Numbered from the stretch's first letter, positions 1-15,102 are shown. The stretch: DNA of 64,000 nt from Streptomyces sp. NBC_00775 (GCF_036347135.1 NZ_CP108938.1:5146001-5210000); one strand, 5' to 3'. Program-made: numbers and translations. Notes: a model not told the origin generated them from the letters alone.

Positions 1-19
1 GGCTCGGTCGGCGTCTTAC

Positions 20-90
20 GCGGGTGTAGTTTAGTGGTAGAACATCAGCTTCCCAAGCTGAGAGTGCGAGTTCGATTCTCGTCACCCGCT
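20..90 (+). tRNA. tRNA-Gly (anticodon CCC)
   Basis: The acceptor arms GCGGGTG (20-26) and CACCCGC (83-89) pair perfectly, followed by discriminator T90. The anticodon stem TCAGC/GCTGA encloses the loop TTCCCAA, giving anticodon CCC for glycine GGG codons. The T-arm GCGAGTTCGATTCTCGT is canonical and CCA is not encoded. The 42 bases 49-90 recur at 15431, 44685 and 53238, and 15 bases recur at 6853, so this gene is the likely attachment site of integrative elements. Its own 3' end is intact and the gene looks functional. Confidence 0.97.
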
Positions 91-97
91 CTTCTTC

Positions 98-124
98 AAG
101 CCCCAGGTCAGCGACCTGGGGCTT
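98..124 (+). terminator. Hairpin terminator after tRNA-Gly
   Basis: A perfect 12-bp stem (AAGCCCCAGGTC with GACCTGGGGCTT) closes a 3-base loop 8 bases after the tRNA. Similar hairpins follow the partial tRNA copies at 15.48 and 44.73 kb, so the terminator was carried along with the tRNA 3' end. There is no long T tract. Confidence 0.8.
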
Positions 125-319
125 GTGTATTGGTGGGCCGTTTCGGGGTTTCGCCGGTAGCCCTGGGCCCGAGGATCGGGCACGTGGAGGGCGCGAGCGC
201 CTTGCGGATGAAGTCCGCTCCCGCCTGTCCTGCACGATGCCGGACGCGCACCGCACGTTGCGAACGGAAGGGGCCAAGTCGCTTGCGGATACAGGCGCTT
301 GGCCGCAGAGGATCTCGAG

Positions 320-763
320 TCAGAGCGGGAGGTCGTCGGGCAGCACCCGGAACGCCTTGTGACGGCCCAACGGTCGTACGGCCCGGAGGTCCCGTCGGTC
401 GAGGGTGAGAATCGCGTCGGTGTCGTAGTCGGCGGCGAGCGCCACGTTCACGGCGTCGGCGAGGTCCAGGTCGAGCGCGCCGTAGCGAACTCGGACGGAC
501 TGCGCGGCGCCCAAGTGGTTTTCCGTGATCTCGGGCAGGACGACCCGGCCCCGGCTCATCCAGCGCCGCAGGTCGTCGACCGCGCTGACAGCGGCGGCAC
601 GCCCCAGCTCGCGCGTGGCCACGTGATCGAGTTCCGCCAGCAGGAGCGGGGACATGACCAGGAGACCGGCCGCCATGATCGCCTCGTTGGCCGCTCCGTG
701 CTCCGGATGCGTCGAGTCGAGAGCGGCCAGGAGGCCGGACGTGTCCGCGATAACGATGATCAC
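320..763 (-). CDS. vapC: VapC-type PIN-domain toxin
   Basis: This 147-residue protein has the size and layout of a VapC ribonuclease toxin, which cleaves RNA when free of its antitoxin. The PIN acidic residues are visible: D7 after the first hydrophobic strand (IIVIADTSG), E44 in LLLAELDH, D98/D100/D103 in ALDLDLADAVN, and a late D122/D125 in LTLDRRDL. The start overlaps the stop of the upstream vapB by 4 bases, the usual translational coupling of toxin-antitoxin pairs. A second copy at 53.3-53.5 kb is truncated after residue 83 or so. The gene is the first after tRNA-Gly, in the opposite orientation. Family assignment is firm; the RNA target is unknown. Confidence 0.9.
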   Translation of the reverse strand: MIIVIADTSGLLAALDSTHPEHGAANEAIMAAGLLVMSPLLLAELDHVATRELGRAAAVSAVDDLRRWMSRGRVVLPEITENHLGAAQSVRVRYGALDLDLADAVNVALAADYDTDAILTLDRRDLRAVRPLGRHKAFRVLPDDLPL

Positions 764-1014
764 GCGGCAGTTCCGGAGTCCGTCTCGCGGCCGACCGCAT
801 CGGCGACCGCGTCACGGACCTCGACCTTGGACGGCGTACGACCCGACCCCTCGAACGTCCGCGAGAAAAGCGGCTCGTCCCAGACCCGGTTCGCCATGGC
901 CGCGAGATGGATCCCCTGACGGATGATCTCGGCCTCGCTTATGCCCCGCCGCTTGGCCGCCTCTTTGATGATCGCCAGGTCCTCAGGGTCGGCGTAGACG
1001 TTCGTGCGCTTCAT
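760..1014 (-). CDS. vapB: VapB-type antitoxin
   Basis: This small 84-residue protein lies immediately upstream of vapC and overlaps it by 4 bases. The N-terminus (MKRTNVYADPEDL) and the following AIIKEAAKRRGISEAEIIRQG segment look like a ribbon-helix-helix DNA-binding fold, as in many VapB proteins. The C-terminal part would wrap the toxin. The ATG at 1014 was chosen over a longer reading frame because the homologous domain begins there. Three ATGTAC repeats lie just upstream and could be the autoregulatory operator. The fragmentary copy at 53.5-53.7 kb lacks the first 20 or so residues, the part that would bind DNA. Confidence 0.85.
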   Translation of the reverse strand: MKRTNVYADPEDLAIIKEAAKRRGISEAEIIRQGIHLAAMANRVWDEPLFSRTFEGSGRTPSKVEVRDAVADAVGRETDSGTAA

Positions 1015-1018
1015 GGAC

Positions 1019-1055
1019 ATGTACCAAGCGTAGTCCATGTACTGAATTGATGTAC
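1019..1055. promoter_or_regulatory. ATGTAC direct repeats upstream of vapBC
   Basis: ATGTAC occurs three times, at 1019-1024, 1037-1042 and 1050-1055, directly in front of the antitoxin start. Antitoxins of the ribbon-helix-helix type usually repress their own operon through short repeats at this place. This is a candidate operator only, since the spacings (18 and 13 bases) are uneven. Confidence 0.4.
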
Positions 1056-1201
1056 CCGGCGGCTTCGGCGATCGCCGGGGTCGCGTCGTCGAGGAGGACG
1101 AGGAGGAACAGTGACCCAAGACACAGAATCTGGCCGCATACATGTGCCGACGTTAAGGTGTGGCGCCGTACTCGGCGGATCGCTCCCTGAGGGAGGTGGG
1201 A

Positions 1202-5607
<4,406 letters not shown>

Positions 5608-5715
5608 CCTGCTCGATCCACGGTGATCGCGATTCGGGGCGGCGGCCTGCCGGCGCGGAGACGAGCGCTTCACGGCGTGGGCAACTCCACCCGCTGACCG
5701 ATACTCACCGCTTCG

Positions 5716-5748
5716 AGGAACCCCAGCCGTGCGTCGGCTGGGGTTCCT
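5716..5748 (+). terminator. Rho-independent terminator after the xylanase gene
   Basis: A perfect 14-bp stem (AGGAACCCCAGCCG with CGGCTGGGGTTCCT) and a 5-base loop are followed by CTCTTTT. The same hairpin, with its preceding 45 bases, follows the second GH62 gene at 15070-15102. Bases 5608-5715 and 5749-6003 hold no supported gene. Confidence 0.9.
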
Positions 5749-6003
5749 CTCTTTTGCCGTCGTCATGCGGCAGCGGGATCTCGACTCCGACGGGCCACCG
5801 TCGCGGGCGCGCGGCTGCCGGGGGCCCGGTCGGGTCGACCGGTCCGGTTGCGGTCGCTGTTCGCCGCCGGGGTTCCCGTGAACTTCCCCGGAATTGTCCT
5901 TGATCGGTAACAAACGCATCCTGTGGCCGCTGTTCCTCGTCCTGCCAGGTGGTCGGGAGATGACCGAGGGATCGGCGAAGAACTGCGGGAGAGCGGGGCG
6001 GAC

Positions 6004-6777
6004 ATGGCGCGGCACGGTGGCGGGCGGGGCTGGTACGGCAAGGTGTTCGGGGCGGCGCTCGGGGTGACGTTGATGGCCGTCGGTGCCTCGGTGTGGACCG
6101 CTCAGGCCGATGCCGTGGACCGCTCGTCGCCTCGGGCGGTCGCGTCGCCCGCGGCGGGCGGTGACGTCAAGTCGGTGGCGGTGACCATCGCGCACGCCTC
6201 GGACAAGGGCTCGCGCGGCGTCAACATCACCGTCGACGACGGCCCGGACCCGGTGTGGACCCCTCAAGTGCTCGACGTGCTGCGGGAGTACGGGGTGAAG
6301 GCCACGTTCTGCATGGTGGGGACACAGGCGCAGGCCCACCCGGACCTCGTGAAGAAGGTGGTCGCGGCCGGGCACCGGCTGTGCGACCACTCGGTGTCGC
6401 ACGACACCACCATGGACAAGAAGTCCCAGGCCTACCAGTCGCAGCAGATACTCGACGCCGAACGCATGATCACCGAGGCGTCCGGGGGCGTACGGCCGAT
6501 GTACTACCGCGCGCCCGGCGGAGCCTTCACCCCCTACAGTCGCAAGCTCGCCGCCTCCCGGGGCATGCGCCCGCTGGGCTGGAACGTCGACACCAAGGAC
6601 TTCGAGCGGCCGGGCACGGACGCCATCGTCGCCACCGTCCAGCGGGAGTTGCCGGGCGGCCCGACGCTCCTCTTCCACGACGCGGGCGGCGACCGCTCCC
6701 AGACCGTCGAGGCCCTGCGCCGAATCCTCCCCCGGCTCAAGCAGCAGGGCTATTTCTTCGGCTTCCCGGTCCGCTGA
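6004..6777 (+). CDS. Secreted polysaccharide deacetylase (CE4, NodB homology domain)
   Basis: This 257-residue protein has an N-terminal hydrophobic signal (VFGAALGVTLMAVGASVW, ending near AQADA) and a NodB/CE4 deacetylase domain. The five motifs are visible: metal and base aspartates D78-D79 in TVDDGPDP, H129-x3-H133 in DHSVSHD, RAPGGAF, the W/D motif LGWNVDTKDF, and LLFHDAGG. Such enzymes remove acetyl groups from chitin, peptidoglycan or acetylated xylan. Its position among xylan hydrolases suggests acetylxylan, but a wall-polymer role is equally possible. The start was placed at the ATG before the signal peptide, behind GGGAGAGCGG; the longer frame adds 27 residues without known features. 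Confidence 0.88.
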   Translation: MARHGGGRGWYGKVFGAALGVTLMAVGASVWTAQADAVDRSSPRAVASPAAGGDVKSVAVTIAHASDKGSRGVNITVDDGPDPVWTPQVLDVLREYGVKATFCMVGTQAQAHPDLVKKVVAAGHRLCDHSVSHDTTMDKKSQAYQSQQILDAERMITEASGGVRPMYYRAPGGAFTPYSRKLAASRGMRPLGWNVDTKDFERPGTDAIVATVQRELPGGPTLLFHDAGGDRSQTVEALRRILPRLKQQGYFFGFPVR

Positions 6778-6795
6778 ACCCCGGCCTTCGCGCCA

Positions 6796-6867
6796 GACTC
6801 ACGCAACGAATCCACGCAGGTCAAAAGCGATCCTGCCGCCCAAGCACCGCCGCTTCCCAAGCTGAGA
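6796..6867 (+). repeat. Degenerate tRNA-Gly attachment scar (copy D)
   Basis: CTTCCCAAGCTGAGA (6853-6867) equals bases 49-63 of the tRNA-Gly gene and then diverges. The preceding 40 bases (CGCAGGTCAAAAGCGATCC, then GCCCAAGCACCGCCG) match the arms found before the three longer copies. This looks like a partial remnant of the same integration site structure. Confidence 0.65.
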
Positions 6868-6953
6868 CGCAGGCGTGCGGTCGGCCGGGTGCCCGGCCGA
6901 CCGCACGTCGGGGATCCGCAGCCGTCAGGATGCGGGTGATGGTTGTGAACGGA

Positions 6954-9900
6954 TCACGCCGGTACCAGCTGCCATTGCTGGTTGGCGCCGCCGCCGGCGG
7001 TGTACTGCACGACCTTGGCGCCGTCGCCGGTGTCCCAGCCGTAGTCGTCCGCCGCCAGTCCGCTGTCGTGGCTGACGATGGTGAAGTACCCGTCGTCGGC
7101 AGGTCGTAGGTACCACTGCTGGTTGGTGCCGCCGCTGGGTGTCCACTGCTGAAGCTGGAGCCCGACGGTCGAGGAGTAGCCGTCGACATCGAGCGCCTTG
7201 CCGCTACTGACGTAGGTCAGCGTGTACGCGCCCCCTGGGGCGGTGTTGATGGTCCAGGCGCCGCCGTCCGACTTCTGGACGATCTTCGCGCCGTCCGCGG
7301 TCGACCCGCCGGACACGGCGAGCGGCTTGCCGCTGTTGCGGTTGACGATGCGATAGTTCGTGCCCACCGCCGGTTGGTTGGCGATCTCGAAGCGGTCGAC
7401 GGTGGCCCAGTCGTGCGTCGCAGCGGCCCGCTGGGTGCCGGTGGCTCGCACGCGGATCGTGTGGGTGCCGGAGGCGAGCCGGGGGCTGGTCCACACCGCG
7501 ACGTCGCCGGTACGGTCCGCCGAGTACTCGTCGACCAGCGCCTCGGTCCCGCCGTCTATGGAGACGCCCACGATGCCATGGCTGGGCGCGGTCACGGCGT
7601 GCAGCGTGATGCCGGTGCCGACGAAGCTCAGCGTCGCCGTGTCGCCCGTGGTGTCACTGTAGGAGTTCGTGCCGGCGTACGGGCCGCTCTCATCGCTCGC
7701 GTGACTCCAACTGCCGTTGTACGTCACCGCGGTGGCGCCGTCGTCCACATTGGACGTCGCGCTGTTGCCCAGGTTGAGGTACTCGACCGAGTCGGTGAAC
7801 GTGGTGCTGCCCGACTTCGTGGTCGACAGCACCAGGTACACGCGTGAACCACTGGCCGGCGCGGTGAACGAGATCGGCTGGGTGACCCGGGAGCCGAGCG
7901 GGATGGTCAGGGATTCGTTCCCGGACGCGATGACCGCGCCGTCCGGCCGGTCGAGTCGCGCCGTCCAGTTCAGGCCGACGGAGGTACCGCTGAAGTCGTC
8001 GTTGAAGACGGTGATGTTCCGGGTGATGGCCTTGTTGTAGGAGTAGGTGTCCACCTTCTCCGGGAGCGGGAAGTTGCCGTCCGCGTCCGACTGGCCGGAG
8101 GCCGACCAGAAGGGCAGGTCGATCGCGGCGACCGGGTTGAATGCCGCCTGGATCCGCTGGATCTGCGGGTTGCTCCACGGGGCGGACAGGTTGTCCTCGC
8201 CGTAGACGGGGTGGCCGCCCTCCTCAGGGACGAAGTCGGTGCTCTTCACGCCGGGTACGAAGCTCGCCCAGCCGGACAGCAGGGTGTAGGGGCGCAGGTC
8301 GCTGGCGTCCTTGGCGCGCTTGGCCGCCGTCGTGGTGGCGAACCACTCGAAGCCCTGCTTGGTGTTGGACTTGTCCCAGACGTACTCGCCCTCACCGTCG
8401 GGCCGGCCGGCCAGGGAGGTGCGCGCCTCGCCGTACTTGCCGATGCCGTCGATGTAGTGGGAGAAGACGGTGAAGTTGCCGTTCAGCATGGTGGGCCACG
8501 GGTTGGTGTTCCAGGCGGTGTCGGCGCTGATCGGCCGGGTGCCGTCGTTGCCGTTCATCGCCGCGTACAGGTCCTTCTCGAACGACTCGGAGTCGACGCT
8601 GCTGATGTCCGCCTCGTTGCTCTGGCTCCAGCGGATGATCGCGGGGTGATTGCGGTCGCGCAGGGTCAGCGCCTTGGCGTGGTTGACCATGTTGTCGTGC
8701 CCGGCGACGAAGTCCTGGCAACTGCAGGTGCCGCGGATCGCGGTCTCGTCGATGACCATCAGGCCCATCTCGTCGGCCACGTCGAGCATGTACGGGCTGC
8801 CCGGCTCCTGGTGGATGCGGACCACGTTGTAGTTGAGCCGCTGATAGTTGTCGACCGCCTGCGGCCAGCCGCCGTTGCCCGAGGACGGCGGAAGGAAGCC
8901 GGGCAGCGTGTCATAGGCGTCGCCCTTTCCGCCATGGTCGATCCGGTCGTAGTCCGCGCCCTGCAGGCTGTCACCGCGGAAGTTCACGCGCACGCCGTTG
9001 ACGTAGTAGTACTCGCCGTTCTGGACGGTCTCCCGGAACCCGAACCGGTAGCTGGCGTCGCTGGTGCGGCCGTCGTCGGTGGACGCGTGCACCGACAGCT
9101 TGTGCAGCTGGGCGCGGTACCCGGCCTGGTAGGGCACGTTCGGCCACCAGTACGAGGCGGATCCGAGGTCCCACGCCACCGGGCCGACCGTCACCTTGGC
9201 GGTCGAGTGGGCGGCCACGGTGACCGTCTTGCTGGGCAGCGCCGGGTAGTTGAACGACCCGCCGTTGTCCGAGGCGAGCGAGCCCGTCAGCGTCACCGAC
9301 CGCGAGCTGCCGGAGGTGTTCGTCACCGACACGTCGTAGGTGAGGGTCTTGTCGGTCACGGAGGTGCGCACGAACGTGTCGCTGACGTACACCGCCGGAT
9401 ACACGCGCATGAATGCCGAGCGGTAGATGCCCTGGGGGATCGCCTCGGACCAGTTGGCGGCGTCGGGAACCAGGGTTTTGTTCCCGTTCATCAGGGCGTA
9501 GCGGCCCTTGACGTTCACGCTGATCATGTGGGTGGTACCGGGGGCGGCGACGGCGGATATGTCGAAGTTCGACGGCGTGAAGGAGGTGGTCTGGGTGGCG
9601 ACCACCTGCCCGTCGACCGACAGCGTCGCCTGATGGTTCACCGCGCCGAACTCGATCCACACCGACTGCGGTTGCCCCGTGTCCGGCACGGTCACAGTGC
9701 GCGAGTACGTCGCCTCGTTCACGTCGGTGAAGCCCTGCTTGTACCAGCCGCCGCCGGGCACGGTGATCGACGTCGCCGCGCGGCCCTTCGGTGTGAAGCT
9801 CCACGTTCCGGCCAGGTCGACCGACCTGATCGCGGCGTTGCCCGCGGTAGACCCGTTGATGTCCGATGCCGACGTGGCGGACGCCGATACCGGTGCGGCG

Positions 9901-10004
9901 GACGCCGATTGCGGCGCCGCCAGGACCGCGGCGAACAGCGCCGTGACGGTCACAAACAACTGTGCGAAACGACGCCGGTGCGGGGGCGGTCTGTGCTGGT
10001 ACAT
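6954..10004 (-). CDS. Secreted GH2-family glycoside hydrolase with CBM and ricin-type lectin domain
   Basis: This large enzyme (1016 residues) starts at the ATG behind GAGAGGTGATC and has a signal peptide (FVTVTALFAAVLAAPQSASA). Next come a GH2 jelly-roll domain (about 60-210), an immunoglobulin-like domain (215-330) and a TIM barrel. The barrel carries NFRGDSLQGADYDR, VVRIHQEPGSPYMLDVADE and RWSQSNEAD, whose E464 should be the acid/base. A CBM-like sandwich (about 715-860) precedes a C-terminal ricin-B repeat domain (Q-x-W motifs, GGTNQQW and GGANQQW) from about 870. GH2 includes beta-galactosidases, glucuronidases and related exo-enzymes; the exact sugar cannot be read from the sequence. 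The lectin subtype matches that of the divergent GH74 xyloglucanase, so release of a xyloglucan side-chain sugar is a reasonable guess. Confidence 0.85.
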   Translation of the reverse strand: MYQHRPPPHRRRFAQLFVTVTALFAAVLAAPQSASAAPVSASATSASDINGSTAGNAAIRSVDLAGTWSFTPKGRAATSITVPGGGWYKQGFTDVNEATYSRTVTVPDTGQPQSVWIEFGAVNHQATLSVDGQVVATQTTSFTPSNFDISAVAAPGTTHMISVNVKGRYALMNGNKTLVPDAANWSEAIPQGIYRSAFMRVYPAVYVSDTFVRTSVTDKTLTYDVSVTNTSGSSRSVTLTGSLASDNGGSFNYPALPSKTVTVAAHSTAKVTVGPVAWDLGSASYWWPNVPYQAGYRAQLHKLSVHASTDDGRTSDASYRFGFRETVQNGEYYYVNGVRVNFRGDSLQGADYDRIDHGGKGDAYDTLPGFLPPSSGNGGWPQAVDNYQRLNYNVVRIHQEPGSPYMLDVADEMGLMVIDETAIRGTCSCQDFVAGHDNMVNHAKALTLRDRNHPAIIRWSQSNEADISSVDSESFEKDLYAAMNGNDGTRPISADTAWNTNPWPTMLNGNFTVFSHYIDGIGKYGEARTSLAGRPDGEGEYVWDKSNTKQGFEWFATTTAAKRAKDASDLRPYTLLSGWASFVPGVKSTDFVPEEGGHPVYGEDNLSAPWSNPQIQRIQAAFNPVAAIDLPFWSASGQSDADGNFPLPEKVDTYSYNKAITRNITVFNDDFSGTSVGLNWTARLDRPDGAVIASGNESLTIPLGSRVTQPISFTAPASGSRVYLVLSTTKSGSTTFTDSVEYLNLGNSATSNVDDGATAVTYNGSWSHASDESGPYAGTNSYSDTTGDTATLSFVGTGITLHAVTAPSHGIVGVSIDGGTEALVDEYSADRTGDVAVWTSPRLASGTHTIRVRATGTQRAAATHDWATVDRFEIANQPAVGTNYRIVNRNSGKPLAVSGGSTADGAKIVQKSDGGAWTINTAPGGAYTLTYVSSGKALDVDGYSSTVGLQLQQWTPSGGTNQQWYLRPADDGYFTIVSHDSGLAADDYGWDTGDGAKVVQYTAGGGANQQWQLVPA

Positions 10005-10630
10005 GATCACCTCTCGGTGTTCGGATTCGGAAATCGTGAGGGCGCACATCCGCTGCCGCGAAGTATCCGGTCGCGTTCACGTGCCCGAGGAGGCGATCCC
10101 CTCAAGGACATGCGGGCTCCTGTCTTGATGCTTCACGGAGATGTCCGGCCTGTAAGAAAGCAGAGACATGGGGTGTATGTACAGAGGCGCGTCGGAGACG
10201 CTGTCCATGCTTCGGACAGCAAAGATCGCCACAAAGGGGAACTTACCTGCGGTTACAGGCAGTTGGCGTGAACCGGCGACGATGCGATCGCACTCCTCGC
10301 CCCCCCAGTCATAGGATGTATTGCTGCACTGCCGCCGCCTGGATGCACCGCTCCCAAGGACGCAACCGAGCGGACGGGGCAACACCGGCCGCTCGGCAGC
10401 CGAGACCCGTACCGCGTTGCGCAAATCCACTGGCGCAACGCGGCGCACTGGTGCGGCCGCCGCGCTCCCTCATCGCCGCAACGCCCACCGCGCCACGAGG
10501 TGATCCGAAAAAGATCTCGGCGCGCGGCAACCCTATGCGTGGCCTGTGACCACAAGGAGTCGGATCCGGTGCTTCCAGCGCCTGGATTCGCCCTTCCTCT
10601 GGTGCACGGTACGCAAGGAGAACACCCCCC
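10005..10630. promoter_or_regulatory. Divergent promoter region with perfect inverted repeat (10413-10442)
   Basis: The 626-base gap separates the GH2 gene (-) from the GH74 gene (+) and has no convincing ORF. CGCGTTGCGC (10413-10422) and GCGCAACGCG (10433-10442) form a perfect 10-bp inverted repeat around 10 bases. Within it are the palindrome TTGCGCAA (10417-10424) and a one-mismatch copy TGGCGCAA (10431-10438). TTGCGCAA-like cores are common in operators of LacI-family sugar repressors, so this is a candidate control site for the divergent hydrolases. No T tract follows, which argues against a terminator. The GH74 ribosome site AAGGAG lies at 10615-10620. Confidence 0.5.
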
Positions 10631-13291
10631 ATGAACGACCCCACGAACGGCGGGCGCCGCGGGCGTCACCGCCGTCGCTGGACCGCCACCGGACTGCTCC
10701 TCGGCGTGCCCGCCGTCGTCCTGCCGTATCTCGCGTTCGTGCAGGAGGACTCGCAGGCCGCACCGGTCGACGACGGGGCCTACTACCGGCTGGTCTCCGT
10801 GCGCAGCGGCAAGGTGCTGGACGTCAACGGCTACTCCACCGCCGACGGCACCCGTATCCAGCAGTGGACCGACCAGAACACCGCCAACCAGCAGTGGAAG
10901 CTGAAGCCCGCCGGGGACGGCTACTACGAGCTGGTCAACCGCAACAGCGGCAAGGTGCTGGGCATAGCGGGCGGTTCGACCGCCGAGAAGGCCGCCGCTG
11001 AGCAACAGACCGACAGCTCCTCCACCTCCCAGGAGTGGCGGATCGACGATGTGAGCGGTTCCGACGCCGTCACCTTCACCTCCCGCAGGAGCGGCCAGGT
11101 CCTGGACGTCCTGGGAGGCTCCACGGCCGAGGGCGCGGCAGTCGTCCAGTATCCCGGGAAGGGCAGCACCAACCAGCAGTGGAAGCTGGTGAAGGCGGCC
11201 GAGACCCAGGCATCCGGGGACGGCAACGCGCAGACCACGGCCGCGGCCGGACCGTACGCCTGGAAGAACGCCCAGGTGGTGGGCGGCGGTTACGTCGACG
11301 GGCTGGTGTTCAACCAGCGTGAGAAGGGCCTGCTGTACGCGCGCACCGACATGGGCGGCGCCTACCGCTGGGACACCGGGGCCGAGCAGTGGATCCCGCT
11401 GACCGACCGGTTCGGCGAGAAGGACTGGAACCTGCTGGGCATCGACTCGCTGGCCACCGACCCCGTCGACCCCGACCGGCTCTACATCGGGGCGGGCACC
11501 TACACCAACGACTGGGCGGGCAACGCCGAGTTGCTGCGCTCCACGGACCGGGGCCGCACCTTCAAGCGCACCGCTCTGCCGTTCAAGCTGGGCAGCAACG
11601 AGGACGGCCGCGGGGCGGGCGAACGGCTCGTGATCGACCCCGCGCACCACGACACCCTGCTGCTGGGCACCCGGAAGAACGGCCTGTGGCGCAGCACCGA
11701 CTACGGCGTGACGTGGAGCCAGGTCTCCTCGTTCCCCGTCAAGGACGGGGCGAGCAGCGGCGCGGGCATCTCCTTCGTGACGTACGGCCCGGCCGACAGC
11801 AGGACGATCTACGTCGGTGTCGCCGACAAGTCGACCTCCCTCTACCGCTCCACCGACGGCGGAAGCACCTGGCAGGCCGTCTCCGGACAGCCCACCGGCC
11901 AGATGCCGCAGCACGGCGTGTTCTCCGGTGACGGCTCGCTGTACCTGACGTACACCAACGCCGTCGGACCCAACGGCGTGACCGCGGGCTCGGTGTGGAA
12001 GTACACGCCGGCCGGCGGGGCGTGGAAGAACGTCTCGCCGTCCCAGGGCAGTTACGGGTTCTCCGGTCTGGCCGTCGACCCGCAGCACCCGTCGACGGTG
12101 ATGGTCACGACCCTCGACCGCTGGTGGCCCCAGGACGAGCTCTACCGGAGCACCGACGGCGGCGCGAACTGGAAGGCACTGGCCGACAAGTCGGTGCGGG
12201 ACGCCTCCGCCGCTCCTTACGTCGGTACCGGCATCGGGCACTGGATGACCGCCCTGGCCATCGATCCCTTCGCCTCCGGGCACGTGCTGTACGGCACCGG
12301 CAGCGGCATCTGGGGCAGCAAGGACGCGGGCGCCTCCGACAGCGGCGGCACCAGTCACTGGACTGTGGCGGCCCGAGGGCTGGAGGAGACCGCGGTGCAG
12401 GACGCGGTCGCCCCGCCCGGCGGTGCCACCGTCATCTCCTCCATGGGTGACCTGGGCGGTTTCCGCTACAGCTCCTCCACCTCCCTGACCAAGGTGCCCG
12501 CCGGGCGGCTGAAGAACCCGATGATGGTCACCAGCACCGACATCGATTTCGCCCAGTCCAACCCCTCGGCGATGGTCCGCGTCGGCCGTGGCGGCGCGCA
12601 GGACGGCGCCTACTCCACCGACGGCGGCAGCAGCTGGAACGGCTTCAAGTCGGAGCCGGTGGGCAGCGCCGACAGCGGCCGTGTCGCGCTCTCGGCGGAC
12701 GGCTCCGCCATCGTCTGGACCGAGGAAGGCCAGGCCCCGTACCGCTCGACCGACCAGGGGGCGAGCTGGTCGAAGGTCGGCGGACTGGGCACCGGCGCCG
12801 TGGTCGTCGCCGACCGCTCGTCGGCCAGGACCTTCTACTCACTGGCCGGCGGCACCCTCTACGCCAGCACCGACGGCGGCGCGACCTTCACCGCCCGCGC
12901 CACCAGCCTGCCCTCCGGCAAGCTCACGGCCGTCCCCGGCATCGCCGGGGACCTGTGGATCGCCGACGGCGGCAAGGGGTTGCTGCACTCCACCGACGGC
13001 GGCCACGCCTTCACCACGCTCACCACGGTGAAGTCCGCCTCCGCGCTCGGCTTCGGCAAGGCCGCGCCGGGCGCCTCCTACCAGGCCCTGTACCTGATCG
13101 GCACCGTCAAGGACGTCACCGGCGTCTTCCGCTCCACCGACAAGGGCGCCACCTGGCTCCGCGTCAACGACGACGCCCACCAGTGGGGCAGCATCGGCAG
13201 CGGCGGCGTCATCACCGGCGACCCCGACACCTTCGGGCGCGTCTACGTCGGCACCAACGGGCGCGGCCTCCAGTACGGCGACCCGTCCTGA
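10631..13291 (+). CDS. Secreted xyloglucanase (CBM13-like lectin + GH74)
   Basis: The 886-residue protein has a signal sequence (TATGLLLGVPAVVLPYLAF). A ricin-B domain (about 50-190; QQW and LDV repeats) follows, and from about 210 a GH74 double beta-propeller rich in BNR/Asp-box motifs such as RSTDGGSTW. The GH74 catalytic aspartates fit D240 in ARTDMGGAYRWD and D607 in MGDLGGFRY. GH74 enzymes cut the glucan backbone of xyloglucan. The ATG follows AAGGAGAACA. The gene is divergent from the GH2 hydrolase across a shared control region and ends before a strong hairpin. Length and domain order are usual for Streptomyces GH74 enzymes except that the lectin is N-terminal. Confidence 0.92.
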   Translation: MNDPTNGGRRGRHRRRWTATGLLLGVPAVVLPYLAFVQEDSQAAPVDDGAYYRLVSVRSGKVLDVNGYSTADGTRIQQWTDQNTANQQWKLKPAGDGYYELVNRNSGKVLGIAGGSTAEKAAAEQQTDSSSTSQEWRIDDVSGSDAVTFTSRRSGQVLDVLGGSTAEGAAVVQYPGKGSTNQQWKLVKAAETQASGDGNAQTTAAAGPYAWKNAQVVGGGYVDGLVFNQREKGLLYARTDMGGAYRWDTGAEQWIPLTDRFGEKDWNLLGIDSLATDPVDPDRLYIGAGTYTNDWAGNAELLRSTDRGRTFKRTALPFKLGSNEDGRGAGERLVIDPAHHDTLLLGTRKNGLWRSTDYGVTWSQVSSFPVKDGASSGAGISFVTYGPADSRTIYVGVADKSTSLYRSTDGGSTWQAVSGQPTGQMPQHGVFSGDGSLYLTYTNAVGPNGVTAGSVWKYTPAGGAWKNVSPSQGSYGFSGLAVDPQHPSTVMVTTLDRWWPQDELYRSTDGGANWKALADKSVRDASAAPYVGTGIGHWMTALAIDPFASGHVLYGTGSGIWGSKDAGASDSGGTSHWTVAARGLEETAVQDAVAPPGGATVISSMGDLGGFRYSSSTSLTKVPAGRLKNPMMVTSTDIDFAQSNPSAMVRVGRGGAQDGAYSTDGGSSWNGFKSEPVGSADSGRVALSADGSAIVWTEEGQAPYRSTDQGASWSKVGGLGTGAVVVADRSSARTFYSLAGGTLYASTDGGATFTARATSLPSGKLTAVPGIAGDLWIADGGKGLLHSTDGGHAFTTLTTVKSASALGFGKAAPGASYQALYLIGTVKDVTGVFRSTDKGATWLRVNDDAHQWGSIGSGGVITGDPDTFGRVYVGTNGRGLQYGDPS

Positions 13292-13298
13292 CCTCAAC

Positions 13299-13344
13299 GC
13301 CCTGGCGGGGCCGCAGGCACCTCGGCCTGCGGCCCCGCCAGGGC
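13299..13344 (+). terminator. Strong hairpin terminator after GH74 gene
   Basis: A perfect 20-bp stem (13299-13318 with 13325-13344) closes a 6-base loop 8 bases after the GH74 stop codon. There is no U tract, as is common for Streptomyces terminators. Confidence 0.85.
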
Positions 13345-13488
13345 GGAGGGACCTCGCTTCGGCTCCCGAATTATGCGAGAGGTATTGACGCCGTTCACCG
13401 TTCCTCCCGTCATCCACTTCGCTCGACACTTCGACCCTTGTTCGGTATGACGAACGCGCCAGAGCCGCGCCGTATCTCCAGTCCGTAA

Positions 13489-14964
<1,476 letters not shown>

Positions 14965-15069
14965 CCCGTTTGATCCACGGTGATCGCGATGTGGTGCGGT
15001 CCGCCGACGCGTAGACGAGCTGCTTACGGCGTGGGCAACTCCACCCGCTGACCGATACTCACCGCTTCG

Positions 15070-15102
15070 AGGAACCCCAGCCGCGCGTCGGCTGGGGTTC
15101 CT
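15070..15102 (+). terminator. Rho-independent terminator after GH62 gene
   Basis: The 14-bp stem AGGAACCCCAGCCG/CGGCTGGGGTTCCT is the same as that at 5716-5748, with loop CGCGT instead of TGCGT and CTCTTT following. Confidence 0.9.

Noticed and set aside
6821..7189. Extra ORF at the end of the GH2 gene on the - strand
   Set aside because: Frame-shifted shadow of the ricin-lectin repeats; repeats make several frames look regular.
8211..10271. 686-codon + strand frame opposite the GH2 gene
   Set aside because: Arg/Val-rich shadow without motifs. The reverse strand encodes recognisable GH2 and lectin domains.
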